Shown piece by piece: positions 18,253-26,516 of a DNA stretch of 64,000 bases. The position numbers and the translations under genes were made by a program. Under the pieces are notes generated by a model. It saw only the letters and a program-made list of their open reading frames with translations, was not told the DNA's origin and searched no databases. How positions within the stretch are numbered: position 1 is the stretch's first letter; every line of letters begins with the position of its first letter. This stretch comes from Pleomorphomonas carboxyditropha (GTDB lineage Bacteria; Pseudomonadota; Alphaproteobacteria; Rhizobiales; Pleomorphomonadaceae): positions 248,001 through 312,000 of the forward strand of contig NZ_NQVN01000003.1 of NCBI RefSeq assembly GCF_002770725.1, written 5' to 3'.

Positions 18253-18963
18253 CTACATCATCGGCACGCGCTTTTCCGGGCTGCGGCAGAGGTCGGCGAC
18301 GATGCAGCGCCCGCATTCGGGCCGCCGCGCCTTGCAGACGTAGCGGCCGTGCAGGATCAGCCAGTGGTGGGCGTGCTGACGGTAGGCTTTCGGCACCACC
18401 TTTTCGAGGCCGAGCTCCACCTCGATCGGCGTCCGGCCGGGGGCGAGACCCAGCCGGTTGGCGACGCGGAACACATGGGTATCGACGGCGATGGTCGGCT
18501 CGCCGAAGGCGATGTTAAGCACGACGTTGGCCGTCTTGCGGCCGACGCCCGGCAGCGCTTCCAGCGCCGCCCGGTCGTGCGGCACCTCGCCGCCGTGCTC
18601 GCGCACCAGGATATCGGAGAGGGCGATGACGTTCTTCGCCTTGTTGCGGTAGAGACCGATGGTCTTGATGGCCTCCCTGAGGCGGTCCTCGCCGAGCGCC
18701 AGCATCTTCTGGGGCGTATCGACCGTCTCGAACAGCGGCCGCGTCGCCTTGTTGACGCCGGCGTCGGTGGCCTGGGCGGACAGCGTCACGGCGACCAGAA
18801 GCGTATAGGGGTTGACGGCGTGGAGCTCGCCACGCGGCTCCGGGTTGGCCGCCTTGAAGATGGCGAACAGTTCCTCGATCTCGGCGGCGCTCATCGGTTT
18901 CGTCGGCGGAATGGGTTTGTCGACATCCTCGGATGCGACGGCGACGGCAGGCTTTCTCGGCAC
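18253..18963 (-). CDS. nth: Endonuclease III (DNA glycosylase/AP lyase)
   Basis: 236 aa from a GTG at 18963 preceded by GGAG with a 7-nt gap; the longer TTG start at 18987 has no such site. The helix-hairpin-helix L-P-G-V-G-R-K-T-A holds the catalytic lysine, and V-D-T-H-V-F-R holds the catalytic aspartate. The C terminus has the [4Fe-4S] motif C-x6-C-x2-C-x5-C (CKARRPECGRCIVADLC). The enzyme removes oxidised pyrimidines in base-excision repair. The ~30-residue N-terminal extension rich in Pro and Val is typical of rhizobial orthologues. Confidence 0.95.
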   Translation of the reverse strand: MPRKPAVAVASEDVDKPIPPTKPMSAAEIEELFAIFKAANPEPRGELHAVNPYTLLVAVTLSAQATDAGVNKATRPLFETVDTPQKMLALGEDRLREAIKTIGLYRNKAKNVIALSDILVREHGGEVPHDRAALEALPGVGRKTANVVLNIAFGEPTIAVDTHVFRVANRLGLAPGRTPIEVELGLEKVVPKAYRQHAHHWLILHGRYVCKARRPECGRCIVADLCRSPEKRVPMM

Positions 18964-19152
18964 GGGAATACTCCGGACAAGGCGCAACGACGCTTTCTAT
19001 AGCCGGATTTGCCGCCCGGCGGCGTCAGCAGCGCCGCTTTCCCGTCTGCCGATGTCGCTTTTTTTGCGCTTTTTCTGCCGACGTGCGAAAATCGGGTGGT
19101 TGGATCGCCCGCCGCTCCCTAACTTCGCATCGCACCCTTGATGGAGGACGCG

Positions 19153-20118
19153 ATGGACGCCATTACGCTGACCGACAACCTCACCTCGCCGCCGATGTCG
19201 GCGAGCTGGCTGCACGAGGGGCTGCGCATGGCGGGCGAGGTCATCCTCGATCGCGATCACAGCGACTATGTCCTCGTGCGCGACACCATTCGTTTCATCT
19301 CCGAACGCTGGCGCGACCAGCCGGAGCTCGAGACCATCGCCGCCGCCGTCGGCACCGACGCCGGCCACCTGCACCGCCTGTTCACCCGCTGGGCCGGCCT
19401 GACGCCCAAGGCCTTCGTGCAGGCGCTGACCCTCGACGAAGCGCGGCGGATGCTCGACCAGTCGTCGTCGATCCTCGACACCGCCTACGAGGTCGGGCTG
19501 TCCGGACCGGGGCGCCTGCACGACCTGTTCGTGACGCACGAGGCGATGAGCCCGGGCGCCTACAAGGCGCGCGGGGCGGGCGTGACCGTTGCCTACGGCT
19601 TCCACCCCTCGCCCTTCGGCACGGCGCTGGTGATGGCCACCGACCGCGGCCTCGCCGGCATCGCCTTCGCCGACCCCGGCGAGGAGCAGAAGGCGTTCCG
19701 CGACATGTCGGCCCGCTGGCCGGCCGCCACCTATGTGCAGGACGAGGCGGTGACCGCGCCCTATGCGCGGCAGGTGTTCGATCCGACGGTGTGGTCGCAG
19801 GACCGGCCGATCCGACTGGTGTTCATCGGCTCCGATTTCGAGGTGCGCGTCTGGGAGACGCTGCTCCGCATCCCGCTCGGCAAGGCGACGACCTATTCGG
19901 ACATCGCCCGCCACATCGGCAATCCCAACGCGGCGCGGGCCGTCGGCTCGGCGGTCGGCCGAAACCCCCTGTCCTTCGTCGTGCCCTGCCATCGCGTGCT
20001 CGGCCGGGAAGGCGACCTCTGCGGCTACCACTGGGGCCTGACGCGCAAGAAGGCCATTCTCGGCTGGGAAACCGGCCTCGCCCGCCGGCTCGGCGGCGCC
20101 GAGGTGGAGAAAGGCTGA
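19153..20118 (+). CDS. AraC-type regulator fused to O6-alkylguanine-DNA alkyltransferase (Ada-like)
   Basis: 321 aa from the ATG at 19153, which has GGAGG 5 nt upstream; an in-frame ATG at 19141 is also possible. Residues about 35-135 form an AraC-type double helix-turn-helix. Residues about 140-320 are the methyltransferase, with the active-site P-C-H-R in F-V-V-P-C-H-R-V-L-G near residue 280. E. coli Ada has an additional N-terminal zinc domain with C-x-x-C that repairs methylphosphotriesters and triggers activation. That domain is absent here, so how the protein senses alkylation, if it does, is open. It lies between nth and gpmA. Confidence 0.9.
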   Translation: MDAITLTDNLTSPPMSASWLHEGLRMAGEVILDRDHSDYVLVRDTIRFISERWRDQPELETIAAAVGTDAGHLHRLFTRWAGLTPKAFVQALTLDEARRMLDQSSSILDTAYEVGLSGPGRLHDLFVTHEAMSPGAYKARGAGVTVAYGFHPSPFGTALVMATDRGLAGIAFADPGEEQKAFRDMSARWPAATYVQDEAVTAPYARQVFDPTVWSQDRPIRLVFIGSDFEVRVWETLLRIPLGKATTYSDIARHIGNPNAARAVGSAVGRNPLSFVVPCHRVLGREGDLCGYHWGLTRKKAILGWETGLARRLGGAEVEKG

Positions 20119-20142
20119 GGCCGATTTTTCCTTCCGGAAACG

Positions 20143-20185
20143 GAAACGCCGCGACGGGGGTCCCATCGCGGCGTTTCGCTTTTTT
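20143..20185. terminator. Bidirectional terminator between Ada-like gene and gpmA
   Basis: A perfect 12-bp stem GAAACGCCGCGA (20143-20154) / TCGCGGCGTTTC (20166-20177) with an 11-nt loop and TTTTTT at 20180-20185. It can serve the plus-strand Ada-like gene. In the other orientation A-rich sequence gives a weaker T-run for gpmA. Confidence 0.85.
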
Positions 20186-20201
20186 CAAAAGGCGCCGGCA
20201 A

Positions 20202-20822
20202 TCAGGCCGACAGCACCTTCTTCGACTTGATCGAGCCGTCCTCGTTGAGCTCGTAGACGATCGGCTCGCCGGTGTTGAGCTCGCGGGCGACGATCTCCTC
20301 GCCGGAGAGCTTCTCGAGGTCCATGATGATCGAGCGCAGCGAGTTGCCGTGGGCGGCGACCAGCACGTTCTCGCCCTTGAGGACGCGCGGCAGGATCTCG
20401 GCGTTGAAATAGGGCAGCGTGCGCTCGGCGGTGTTCTTCAGGCTCTCGCCGCCCGGCGGCGGAACGTCGAACGAACGGCGCCAGATGTGCACCTGCTCCT
20501 CGCCCCACTTGGCACGGGCGTCGTCCTTGTTGAGGCCGGTCAGCTCGCCGTAGTCGCGCTCGTTGAGGGCCTGATCCTTGATGGTCTCGAGGCCGGGCTG
20601 GCCGACTTCGTCGAGGATGAGGCGCAGCGTATGCTGGGCGCGCGTCAGGACCGAGGTGTAGGCGATGTCGTACTTGTAGCCGAGCGCCTTGAGGCGGGTG
20701 CCGGCGGCGGTGGCTTCCTTGACGCCCTGGGCGGTGAGGTCGGGATCCTTCCAGCCGGTGAACAGGTTGAGCAGGTTCCACTCGGACTGGCCGTGGCGGA
20801 CGAGGACCAGAATGCGGCTCAT
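20202..20822 (-). CDS. gpmA: 2,3-bisphosphoglycerate-dependent phosphoglycerate mutase
   Basis: 206 aa from the ATG at 20822; an in-frame extension to 20933 would overlap dapB and lacks similarity. The phosphohistidine motif [10 protein letters not shown] is at residues 6-15, and the second catalytic histidine is in V-A-A-H-G-N-S-L-R near residue 155. It interconverts 3- and 2-phosphoglycerate in glycolysis and gluconeogenesis. The length matches the short alphaproteobacterial form. It is the last gene of the minus-strand set hydrolase-dapB-gpmA. Confidence 0.95.
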   Translation of the reverse strand: MSRILVLVRHGQSEWNLLNLFTGWKDPDLTAQGVKEATAAGTRLKALGYKYDIAYTSVLTRAQHTLRLILDEVGQPGLETIKDQALNERDYGELTGLNKDDARAKWGEEQVHIWRRSFDVPPPGGESLKNTAERTLPYFNAEILPRVLKGENVLVAAHGNSLRSIIMDLEKLSGEEIVARELNTGEPIVYELNEDGSIKSKKVLSA

Positions 20823-20929
20823 GGGCTTTTCTCCAGTTGATCGTTTCGTTGCGGGCCGGAACCGACCATCGGTCCCGGAGCGTTCGGCAGCCGGCCATCG
20901 CCCCTTGCCGGGGCGCGGCCGGAATTTCG

Positions 20930-21742
20930 TCAATCCTTGAGGCCGAGCACGTCGGCCATGTCGTAGCGGCCCGGCTTCCGCCCACGCGCCCAGAGCGCAG
21001 CGCGGACCGCTCCCTTGGCGAACTGCGCCCGGTCTTCCGCGACGTGCCTCAGTTCCAGCCGCTCGCCGGCGCCGGCGAAATAAACGGTGTGGTCGCCGAC
21101 CACCGAACCGCCACGCAGCGTGGCAAAGCCGATGGCGCCCTGCGGACGCGGGCCGGTATAGCCGTCGCGGGAGCGGACGGCGTAGTCGTCGAGCTTGATG
21201 TCGCGGCCGCGCGCCGCGGCCTCGCCGAGCAGCAGCGCCGTGCCGGAGGGCGCGTCCACCTTGTGGCGGTGGTGCATCTCCAGGATCTCGACGTCGAAGT
21301 CCGGTCCGAGCGCCCGGGCGGCCTGCTCGACCAGCACCGCCAGGAGGTTGACGCCGACGCTCATGTTGCCGGACTTGACGACTGTCGCATGGCGGGCGGC
21401 GGCGTCGATCCTCGCCTCGTCCTCGGCCGAGCAGCCGGTGGTGCCGATGATATGGGCAATACGCGCCTGGGCGGCCAGCTCGGCGAATTCGACGGTGGCG
21501 GCCGGGGCGGTGAAGTCGAGAATGCCGTCGGCGCCGACCACGGCGGCGAGCACGTCGGTCGTCAGCGGCACGCCGATCTCGCCGATGCCGGCCAGGATGC
21601 CGGCATCCTCGCCGATCACCGGGCTGCCGTCGCGCTCGATGGCCGCGTGCACCGTCACGCCGGGCGTCTCCGAGACGATGCGCACCAGCGTTCGTCCCAT
21701 GCGCCCGCCGGCGCCGACGACTACGAGCTTCATGTCCGACAT
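20930..21742 (-). CDS. dapB: 4-hydroxy-tetrahydrodipicolinate reductase
   Basis: 270 aa from the ATG at 21742, which has GCGAGG 6 nt upstream; a further ATG at 21733 and a long in-frame start at 21781 are less likely. The NAD(P)H-binding [10 protein letters not shown] motif is at about residues 7-16. The catalytic [14 protein letters not shown] motif is near residue 155, with His and Lys in place. It makes tetrahydrodipicolinate for lysine and diaminopimelate, and so feeds peptidoglycan. It lies 107 nt upstream of gpmA, an association common in Rhizobiales. Confidence 0.96.
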   Translation of the reverse strand: MSDMKLVVVGAGGRMGRTLVRIVSETPGVTVHAAIERDGSPVIGEDAGILAGIGEIGVPLTTDVLAAVVGADGILDFTAPAATVEFAELAAQARIAHIIGTTGCSAEDEARIDAAARHATVVKSGNMSVGVNLLAVLVEQAARALGPDFDVEILEMHHRHKVDAPSGTALLLGEAAARGRDIKLDDYAVRSRDGYTGPRPQGAIGFATLRGGSVVGDHTVYFAGAGERLELRHVAEDRAQFAKGAVRAALWARGRKPGRYDMADVLGLKD

Positions 21743-21883
21743 GTCCGACCTCGCCGGTTCAGGGGTGAACACCGTTGCCATGGCGGCCTTCTATCATGCG
21801 AGCGCCGCAAGGTAATCCTTTAGTCGCAAAAAACCTTCGGGATCACGCTGGAAAAAACGCGTATTCACGCGGATTTGCGCCCC

Positions 21884-22639
21884 TCATTCTTCAGTCACGC
21901 GGCTGACGGCGTCGAGAATGAGCGCGATGTCCTCGGGCCGCGACAGCCGATGGTCGCCGTCTTTCACCAGCGTCAGCACTACATCGTCGTCAACGAGACG
22001 ATCGACGATGCGCTGCGCGTGCGTGTAGGGCACCGATCTGTCGGCCATGCCCTGGAGGATGATGATCGGCACGCCCAGCCGGATCGGCGCGTCGAGCAGA
22101 TTGTGCCGGGCCCCGTCGCGGAAGAAGTCGGCGGCGAGCCGGTAGGCCGGGCTGCCGTACTCGCCGGGAAGCTCGATGGCCTCGCCGGCATCGACGCGGG
22201 CGCGCGCTTCGGGCGGCAGCGCCGGATAAAACAGCTTGTCGGTGAAGTCGGGGGCCGGCGCGACGAGAACCGCGCCCTTGAGCCCGTCGAGATGCTCATG
22301 GGCGAGGAGCAGCGCCATCCAGCCGCCCATCGACGAGCCGACGACCACGAAGTCCGGCCCGGCCTCGGCGGCGACCACCGCCTTCGCCTCGGCGAACCAG
22401 CGGCCGATGCGGCCATCCTCGAAGGCGCCGTCCGAGCCGCCATGTCCGGAATAGTCGAAGCGCACCACCTTGCGGCTGTGCCGGCGCCCCCAGGCCGCCA
22501 CCGCTTCCGCCTTGGCGCCGGTCATGTCGGACCGAAAGCCGCCGAGCCAGACGATCGTCGGGCCGGCGCCGTCGGCGACGAGGCCGCGAATGGTTCGGCC
22601 GTCGTCCGGCATGGTGATGCTGATCGGCCGGTCCGTCAT
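21884..22639 (-). CDS. Alpha/beta hydrolase
   Basis: 251 aa. The nucleophile elbow is G-S-S-M-G-G near residue 102. An aspartate in G-M-A-D-R-S-V near residue 196 and a histidine in D-G-D-H-R-L near residue 227 complete the expected Ser-Asp-His triad. The N-terminal W-L-G-G-F-R-S-D-M-T-G-x-K-A pattern resembles the ABHD10/YbgC-independent acyl hydrolase group. The substrate is unknown. There is no signal peptide, so it is cytoplasmic. It is 141 nt upstream of dapB on the same strand and may be in the same transcript. Confidence 0.85.
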   Translation of the reverse strand: MTDRPISITMPDDGRTIRGLVADGAGPTIVWLGGFRSDMTGAKAEAVAAWGRRHSRKVVRFDYSGHGGSDGAFEDGRIGRWFAEAKAVVAAEAGPDFVVVGSSMGGWMALLLAHEHLDGLKGAVLVAPAPDFTDKLFYPALPPEARARVDAGEAIELPGEYGSPAYRLAADFFRDGARHNLLDAPIRLGVPIIILQGMADRSVPYTHAQRIVDRLVDDDVVLTLVKDGDHRLSRPEDIALILDAVSRVTEE

Positions 22640-22962
22640 CTTACTCCGCTCCCCGCTGCCACCGCGCCCGGTTCCTGGCCGGCACCCGAGGCAATTGCCG
22701 CTTCTTTAGCCCATTTCCCTGCCGATCGCCGTCTGCGACCTTGACTTTTTCGCACTCTCCAACGATTTTTAGCCCGTTGTCCAGTTTGCGAGTCCGCGCT
22801 TCACGGGAAGAAGCGGTTCGCTATGAGGACAGCCGGCCATCGGTGGATGGCGCCTCTATTTCAAAGGTGCGATCGGTTTGACGATCAAGGTCCTTGACAT
22901 GGTCGGGCGCTGACCTATCCGAGCGGTGGTCGTTTTCGAAAACTTCAGAGGAGTTGACAGCC
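22640..22962. other. Divergent intergenic region between hydrolase gene and infC
   Basis: This 323-base non-coding stretch is less GC-rich than its surroundings. It holds the infC promoter candidate described separately, a second TTGACT at 22741-22746 with a poor -10, and the AGAGGAG ribosome-binding site of infC at 22947-22953. I see no conserved structured RNA. Confidence 0.5.
22894..22921 (+). promoter_or_regulatory. Candidate infC promoter
   Basis: A perfect -35 hexamer TTGACA at 22894-22899, then 16 nt, then TATCCG at 22916-22921. It is located about 40 nt upstream of the ATT start codon. Confidence 0.5.
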
Positions 22963-23499
22963 ATTCGTCGTCCGTTCCGAGCCACCGCCCCCGTCAAGGA
23001 AGGTCCGCGCATCAATCGCGAAATCCGGGTCCCTCAGGTCCAGTTGATTGGCGAGGAGGGTGACAACCTCGGCGTTGTCGCGATCGCCGATGCCTTGGCC
23101 GCCGCCGCCGACGCCGGTCTCGACCTCGTCGAGATTTCCCCGAATTCGACACCTCCCGTCTGCAAGATCCTGGACTTCGGCAAATACAAGTTCGAAGCCC
23201 AGAAGAAAGCGTCGGAAGCCCGCAAGAACCAGAAGATCGTCGAAATCAAGGAAGTCAAGCTCCGGCCCAACATCGACACGAACGACTACGACGTGAAGAT
23301 GAAGAGCATGCTGCGCTTCTTCGAGGAAGGCGACAAGGTCAAGGTGACGTTGCGTTTCCGCGGCCGCGAGATGGCTCACCAGGACCTCGGCTTCAAGCTT
23401 CTGCAGCAGGTCAAGGAACAGACCGTCACGGTCGCCAAGGTCGAGAGCGAGCCGCGCCTCGAAGGCCGTCAGATGGTGATGCTGCTCTCCCCGCGCTGA
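22963..23499 (+). CDS. infC: Translation initiation factor IF-3, ATT start
   Basis: 178 aa when started at the ATT at 22963. There is no ATG at the expected N terminus. The ATT follows AGAGGAG with a 9-nt gap, and the product I/M-R-R-P-F-R-A ... G-P-R-I-N-R-E-I-R matches the usual IF-3 beginning and length. An upstream in-frame ATG at 22894 would add 23 unrelated residues and overlap the -35 box. IF-3 keeps 30S subunits free and checks start codons. A rare AUU start in infC is known from E. coli to allow self-repression, because IF-3 discriminates against it. Confidence 0.95.
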   Translation: MRRPFRATAPVKEGPRINREIRVPQVQLIGEEGDNLGVVAIADALAAAADAGLDLVEISPNSTPPVCKILDFGKYKFEAQKKASEARKNQKIVEIKEVKLRPNIDTNDYDVKMKSMLRFFEEGDKVKVTLRFRGREMAHQDLGFKLLQQVKEQTVTVAKVESEPRLEGRQMVMLLSPR

Positions 23500-23518
23500 G
23501 GGCGCCGGTTTTTCCGAA

Positions 23519-23560
23519 AAGGCTCCGGGCGGCCCGACCGCGCCGGAGCCTTCGTTTTTT
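23519..23560 (+). terminator. Terminator after infC
   Basis: AAGGCTCCGG (23519-23528) pairs with CCGGAGCCTT (23543-23552), with a 14-nt loop and TTTTTT at 23555-23560. It separates infC from rpmI-rplT, which are cotranscribed with infC in E. coli. Confidence 0.85.
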
Positions 23561-23861
23561 GAAAGCCGGCTCGGCGAAATGGCGCCGTTCAAACGGCCGC
23601 TGATTTCGGGCGATTCCTCAAGTCTTGCGCGAATCCGCCTTGCGCCCAACGGCCTTTTCGGCTAGAAGCCCAGCCACTTCAGGTCGCCCGGCGTGGAGAC
23701 GGCTTGCCGTGTCCAAGGGCATGCCGTGGCGACCGTGGAAGCTCAGCCCCGGACAGACCGTCTAGGCCTCCGCGGAATTCCGCGATGTCGGCCGGTCTTT
23801 ACGGAAAGACAAAGTCAGCGAGAGCCCGCAAGGGATCTCCAAACACTCGGAAACGAGCAAA
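23561..23861 (+). other. rpmI leader and promoter region
   Basis: A non-coding stretch between the infC terminator and rpmI. It contains the promoter candidate TTGCGCC (23640-23646) N14 GCTAGAAG (23661-23668), giving a leader of almost 190 nt before the rpmI ATG. Such a long leader ahead of L35-L20 could hold an L20-binding autoregulatory structure, but I cannot identify one by eye. Confidence 0.4.
23640..23668 (+). promoter_or_regulatory. Candidate rpmI-rplT promoter
   Basis: TTGCGCC-N14-GCTAGAAG agrees with the alphaproteobacterial vegetative consensus TTGACGS-N10-14-GCTANAWC. A very similar element precedes pheS. Confidence 0.45.
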
Positions 23862-24062
23862 ATGCCCAAGATGAAGACGAAGTCGGGCGCCAAGAAGCGC
23901 TTCAAGGTGACGGCCAGTGGCCACATCAAGTCCGCCCAGGCCGGCAAGCGCCATGGCATGATCAAGCGGACCACCAAGTTCATCCGTAAGGCTCGCGGCA
24001 CCACCGTGCTGTCCAAGCCGGACGAGATCATCATCAAGAAGAACTTCCTGCCCTACGCCTGA
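23862..24062 (+). CDS. rpmI: 50S ribosomal protein L35
   Basis: 66 aa, strongly basic. It starts with [15 protein letters not shown] and contains K-R-H-G-M-I-K-R near residue 27, the standard L35 pattern. The length is normal. It lies 43 nt before rplT in the conserved L35-L20 pair. Confidence 0.97.
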   Translation: MPKMKTKSGAKKRFKVTASGHIKSAQAGKRHGMIKRTTKFIRKARGTTVLSKPDEIIIKKNFLPYA

Positions 24063-24105
24063 TCCCGCGCGATCATACGGCACTCACTATCGAGGAGACT
24101 GAATT

Positions 24106-24468
24106 ATGGCGCGCGTCAAGCGGGGCGTCACGTCCCATGCCAAGCACAAGAAGGTTCTAGAGGCCGCCAAGGGCTATCGGGGCCGTCGCAAGAATACCAT
24201 CAAGACCGCCAAGGCGGCCGTCGATCGCGCGATGCAATATGCGACGCGCGACCGCCGGGCCAAGAAGCGCAACTTCCGCGCTCTCTGGATCCAGCGTATC
24301 AACGCTGCCGTCCGTGACGTCACCGGCGGCGAGCTGACCTATGCTCGCTTCATCGATCTCCTGGCCAAGGCCGGGATTGCCATCGACCGCAAGGTGCTGT
24401 CCGACCTCGCCATCAGCGAGCCGGCGTCGTTTAAGGCCATCGTCGAGAAGGCCCAGGCTGCCGCCTGA
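24106..24468 (+). CDS. rplT: 50S ribosomal protein L20
   Basis: 120 aa. It starts [16 protein letters not shown], with G-Y-R-G-R-R-K-N-T near residue 23 and W-I-Q-R-I-N-A-A near residue 62. It binds 23S rRNA early in large-subunit assembly. GAGGAG lies 9 nt upstream of the ATG. A strong terminator follows. Confidence 0.97.
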   Translation: MARVKRGVTSHAKHKKVLEAAKGYRGRRKNTIKTAKAAVDRAMQYATRDRRAKKRNFRALWIQRINAAVRDVTGGELTYARFIDLLAKAGIAIDRKVLSDLAISEPASFKAIVEKAQAAA

Positions 24469-24517
24469 TCGGCGACAGCGCGGGGCCGATCGCCGATCGG
24501 CCGCCCCCGACATTACG

Positions 24518-24553
24518 AGAGCGGCGCGCCGATCGGTGCGCCGCTCTTTTCGT
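24518..24553 (+). terminator. Terminator after rplT
   Basis: A 13-bp stem AGAGCGGCGCGCC (24518-24530) / GGTGCGCCGCTCT (24535-24547), with one G-T pair and a GATC loop, followed by TTTTCGTTT. Confidence 0.85.
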
Positions 24554-24561
24554 TTCCAGGG

Positions 24562-24590
24562 GTGCAATCGCCGGTGAGACGGGCTAGAAG
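24562..24590 (+). promoter_or_regulatory. Candidate pheS promoter
   Basis: GTGCAAT (24562-24568) N14 GCTAGAAG (24583-24590). The -10 octamer is identical to that proposed for rpmI. It sits directly behind the rplT terminator and about 37 nt upstream of the pheS ATG. Confidence 0.45.
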
Positions 24591-24626
24591 CCACCCATCA
24601 GACATATCGGGGCCAGAACAAGCGTC

Positions 24627-25709
24627 ATGACCGACATCGAACAGCTCGAAGCCTCCATTCTCGACGACATCCACGCCGCCGGCGACGAAGCCGCCCTCGA
24701 GGGCGTGCGCGTCGCCATCCTCGGCAAGCAGGGGTCGGTGTCGGCTCTGCTCAAGACGCTCGGCGCCATGAGCCCCGACGAGCGGCGGACGCGCGGCGCG
24801 GCGATCAACGCGCTGAAGGACCGGGTCGGCCTCGCCATCGCCGACCGCAAGGCGGTGCTGAAGGCCGCCGCTCTCGACGCCCGTCTCGCCCGCGAGACGG
24901 TGGACATCTCGCTGCCGGTCCGTCCGGGGCCGCTCGCCGAGGGGCGCATCCATCCGGTGAGCCAGGTAATCGACGAGATCACCGCCATCTTCACCGACAT
25001 GGGATTTGCCGTCGCCGAAGGTCCGGACATCGAAACCGACCACTATAATTTCACGGCGCTCAACTTCCCGCCGGACCATCCGGCGCGCGAAATGCACGAC
25101 ACCTTCTTCCTGAAGCCGAAGGAGGACGGCTCGCGCCTGCTGCTCAGGACCCACACCTCGCCGATGCAGGTGCGCACCATGGAGGCGCAGAAGCCGCCGA
25201 TCCGCATCATTGCGCCCGGCCGCACCTACCGCTGCGACAGCGACGCCACCCACACGCCGATGTTCCACCAGGTGGAGGGCCTCGTCATCGACGAGACCAC
25301 CCATTTCGGCCATCTCAAGTGGGTGCTGGAGGAGTTCCTGAAGGCCTTCTTCGAAGTGGACGAGGTCAAGACGCGCTTCCGGCCGTCCTTCTTCCCGTTC
25401 ACCGAGCCGTCGATGGAAGTCGACGTCGGCTGCCGCCGCTCGGGTTCGGAAATCCGCATCGGCGAAGGCGACGACTGGCTGGAGATCTTGGGCTGCGGCA
25501 TGGTGCATCCCAACGTCATCCGTTCCGCTGGCCTCGATCCCGACGTCTACCAGGGCTTCGCCTTCGGCATGGGCATCGACCGCATCGCCATGCTGAAATA
25601 CGGCATGCCCGACCTCAGGGCCTTCTTCGACGCCGACGCCCGCTGGCTGAAGCACTACGGCTTCCGTCCGCTCGACCTGCCGAGCCTCTACGGCGGTCTG
25701 ACGGGGTAA
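24627..25709 (+). CDS. pheS: Phenylalanyl-tRNA synthetase alpha subunit
   Basis: 360 aa. The N-terminal coiled-coil tRNA-binding arm (about 1-90) is followed by the class II catalytic core. Motif 2 lies in [13 protein letters not shown] near residue 198, with F-H-Q-V-E-G-L nearby, and motif 3 in [11 protein letters not shown] near residue 311. With PheT it forms the alpha2-beta2 enzyme charging tRNA-Phe. Normally pheT follows directly; here two small genes lie in between. Confidence 0.97.
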   Translation: MTDIEQLEASILDDIHAAGDEAALEGVRVAILGKQGSVSALLKTLGAMSPDERRTRGAAINALKDRVGLAIADRKAVLKAAALDARLARETVDISLPVRPGPLAEGRIHPVSQVIDEITAIFTDMGFAVAEGPDIETDHYNFTALNFPPDHPAREMHDTFFLKPKEDGSRLLLRTHTSPMQVRTMEAQKPPIRIIAPGRTYRCDSDATHTPMFHQVEGLVIDETTHFGHLKWVLEEFLKAFFEVDEVKTRFRPSFFPFTEPSMEVDVGCRRSGSEIRIGEGDDWLEILGCGMVHPNVIRSAGLDPDVYQGFAFGMGIDRIAMLKYGMPDLRAFFDADARWLKHYGFRPLDLPSLYGGLTG

Positions 25710-25726
25710 ATAACAGGAGTTTCCAT

Positions 25727-26029
25727 ATGCTGAGCATTGCCGAACTCAAGCCCGTCATCGAAGAGAAGCTGCGCGGCCACCTCGATCGGTTCGGATTCCG
25801 GGCCGTGGATGTCAGGGCGGACCAAGACCACCATGGCGATCCTGTCGTCGTGGCGGACGCTCACTATCGCGAAGGGGCGCCGACACTGGATTCTCGGGCG
25901 AAGGTGCAGGCCATCAATGACATCATGCGCTACATGGTCGAGAAGGGCGATGACCGCTTTCTGTGGCTGCGAAGCCATTTCGATGGTGATGTCTTTGCCG
26001 AAGACGATCAGTCGGAGAAGCCGTCATGA
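25727..26029 (+). CDS. Small protein of unknown function, partner of HEPN-like gene, inserted in pheST
   Basis: 100 aa. AGGAG at 25715-25719 lies 7 nt upstream of the ATG. The product is acidic and probably a single alpha/beta domain: F-G-F-R-A-V-D-V near residue 23, then an Asp/His-rich D-Q-D-H-H-G-D-P-V-V-V near residue 34, then helices around I-N-D-I-M-R-Y-M. I do not recognise the family. The D/H cluster could bind metal, and it does not match the GSxxxGxxxSDxD pattern of MNT nucleotidyltransferases. The stop overlaps the next start (ATGA), so the two genes are translationally coupled. Base composition is lower in GC than in pheS or pheT. A partner or antitoxin role is only inferred. Confidence 0.75.
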   Translation: MLSIAELKPVIEEKLRGHLDRFGFRAVDVRADQDHHGDPVVVADAHYREGAPTLDSRAKVQAINDIMRYMVEKGDDRFLWLRSHFDGDVFAEDDQSEKPS

Positions 26030-26490
26030 TTGCCGATGACCTTCTTCAACAGGCAAAAGACCTGCTGAAGGCCGATTCCAGGAGACCGCGCCAGACCAGT
26101 CTGAGACGTGCTGTCAGCGCAAGCTACTATGCTCTGTTCCATGAAGTCTGCCGCCTGTCTGCCGACGCTCTGGTCGGAGCGGGACGATACGGCAGCCCCG
26201 CCTGGGTACGAGTTTACCGAGCGTTGCAACACAATCAGGCGGCCAAACGGTGCAAGCAGGTTGCCGCGCGCAATCTCCATCCGACCGCCAACAGCATCGG
26301 CGCCGTGTTTCCCGCCCTCCAGTTCGAGCGCCATACCGCCGACTACGATCCGACAGGATTTGCCAAGGGACGCGAAGAGGTTGAACGGCTGATCAGCGAT
26401 GCTGAAACAGCGGTCGCAGATCTTCGGGCTATGCCGATGGATGTCAGGTTGGAGCTGTCCACCTGCCTCCTGTTCGATGACCGCCGATAA
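26026..26490 (+). CDS. HEPN-like protein inserted between pheS and pheT
   Basis: 154 aa, mostly helical. L-R-R-A-V-S-A-S-Y-Y-A-L-F-H-E at residues 26-40 is the typical first long helix of HEPN-type proteins. R62-x6-H69 (R-V-Y-R-A-L-Q-H) and R102-H103 in F-E-R-H-T-A-D-Y are candidates for the R-x4-6-H RNase motif. HEPN proteins are often toxin RNases or components of defence systems, usually paired with a small neighbour. The gene starts inside the stop of that neighbour and ends 26 nt before pheT, so it is read on the pheST transcript. GC is lower than in flanking genes. The HEPN assignment is by pattern and not confirmed. Confidence 0.65.
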   Translation: MIADDLLQQAKDLLKADSRRPRQTSLRRAVSASYYALFHEVCRLSADALVGAGRYGSPAWVRVYRALQHNQAAKRCKQVAARNLHPTANSIGAVFPALQFERHTADYDPTGFAKGREEVERLISDAETAVADLRAMPMDVRLELSTCLLFDDRR

Positions 26491-26516
26491 GGCCCCGAGA
26501 ATCGGAAGATAATTCC

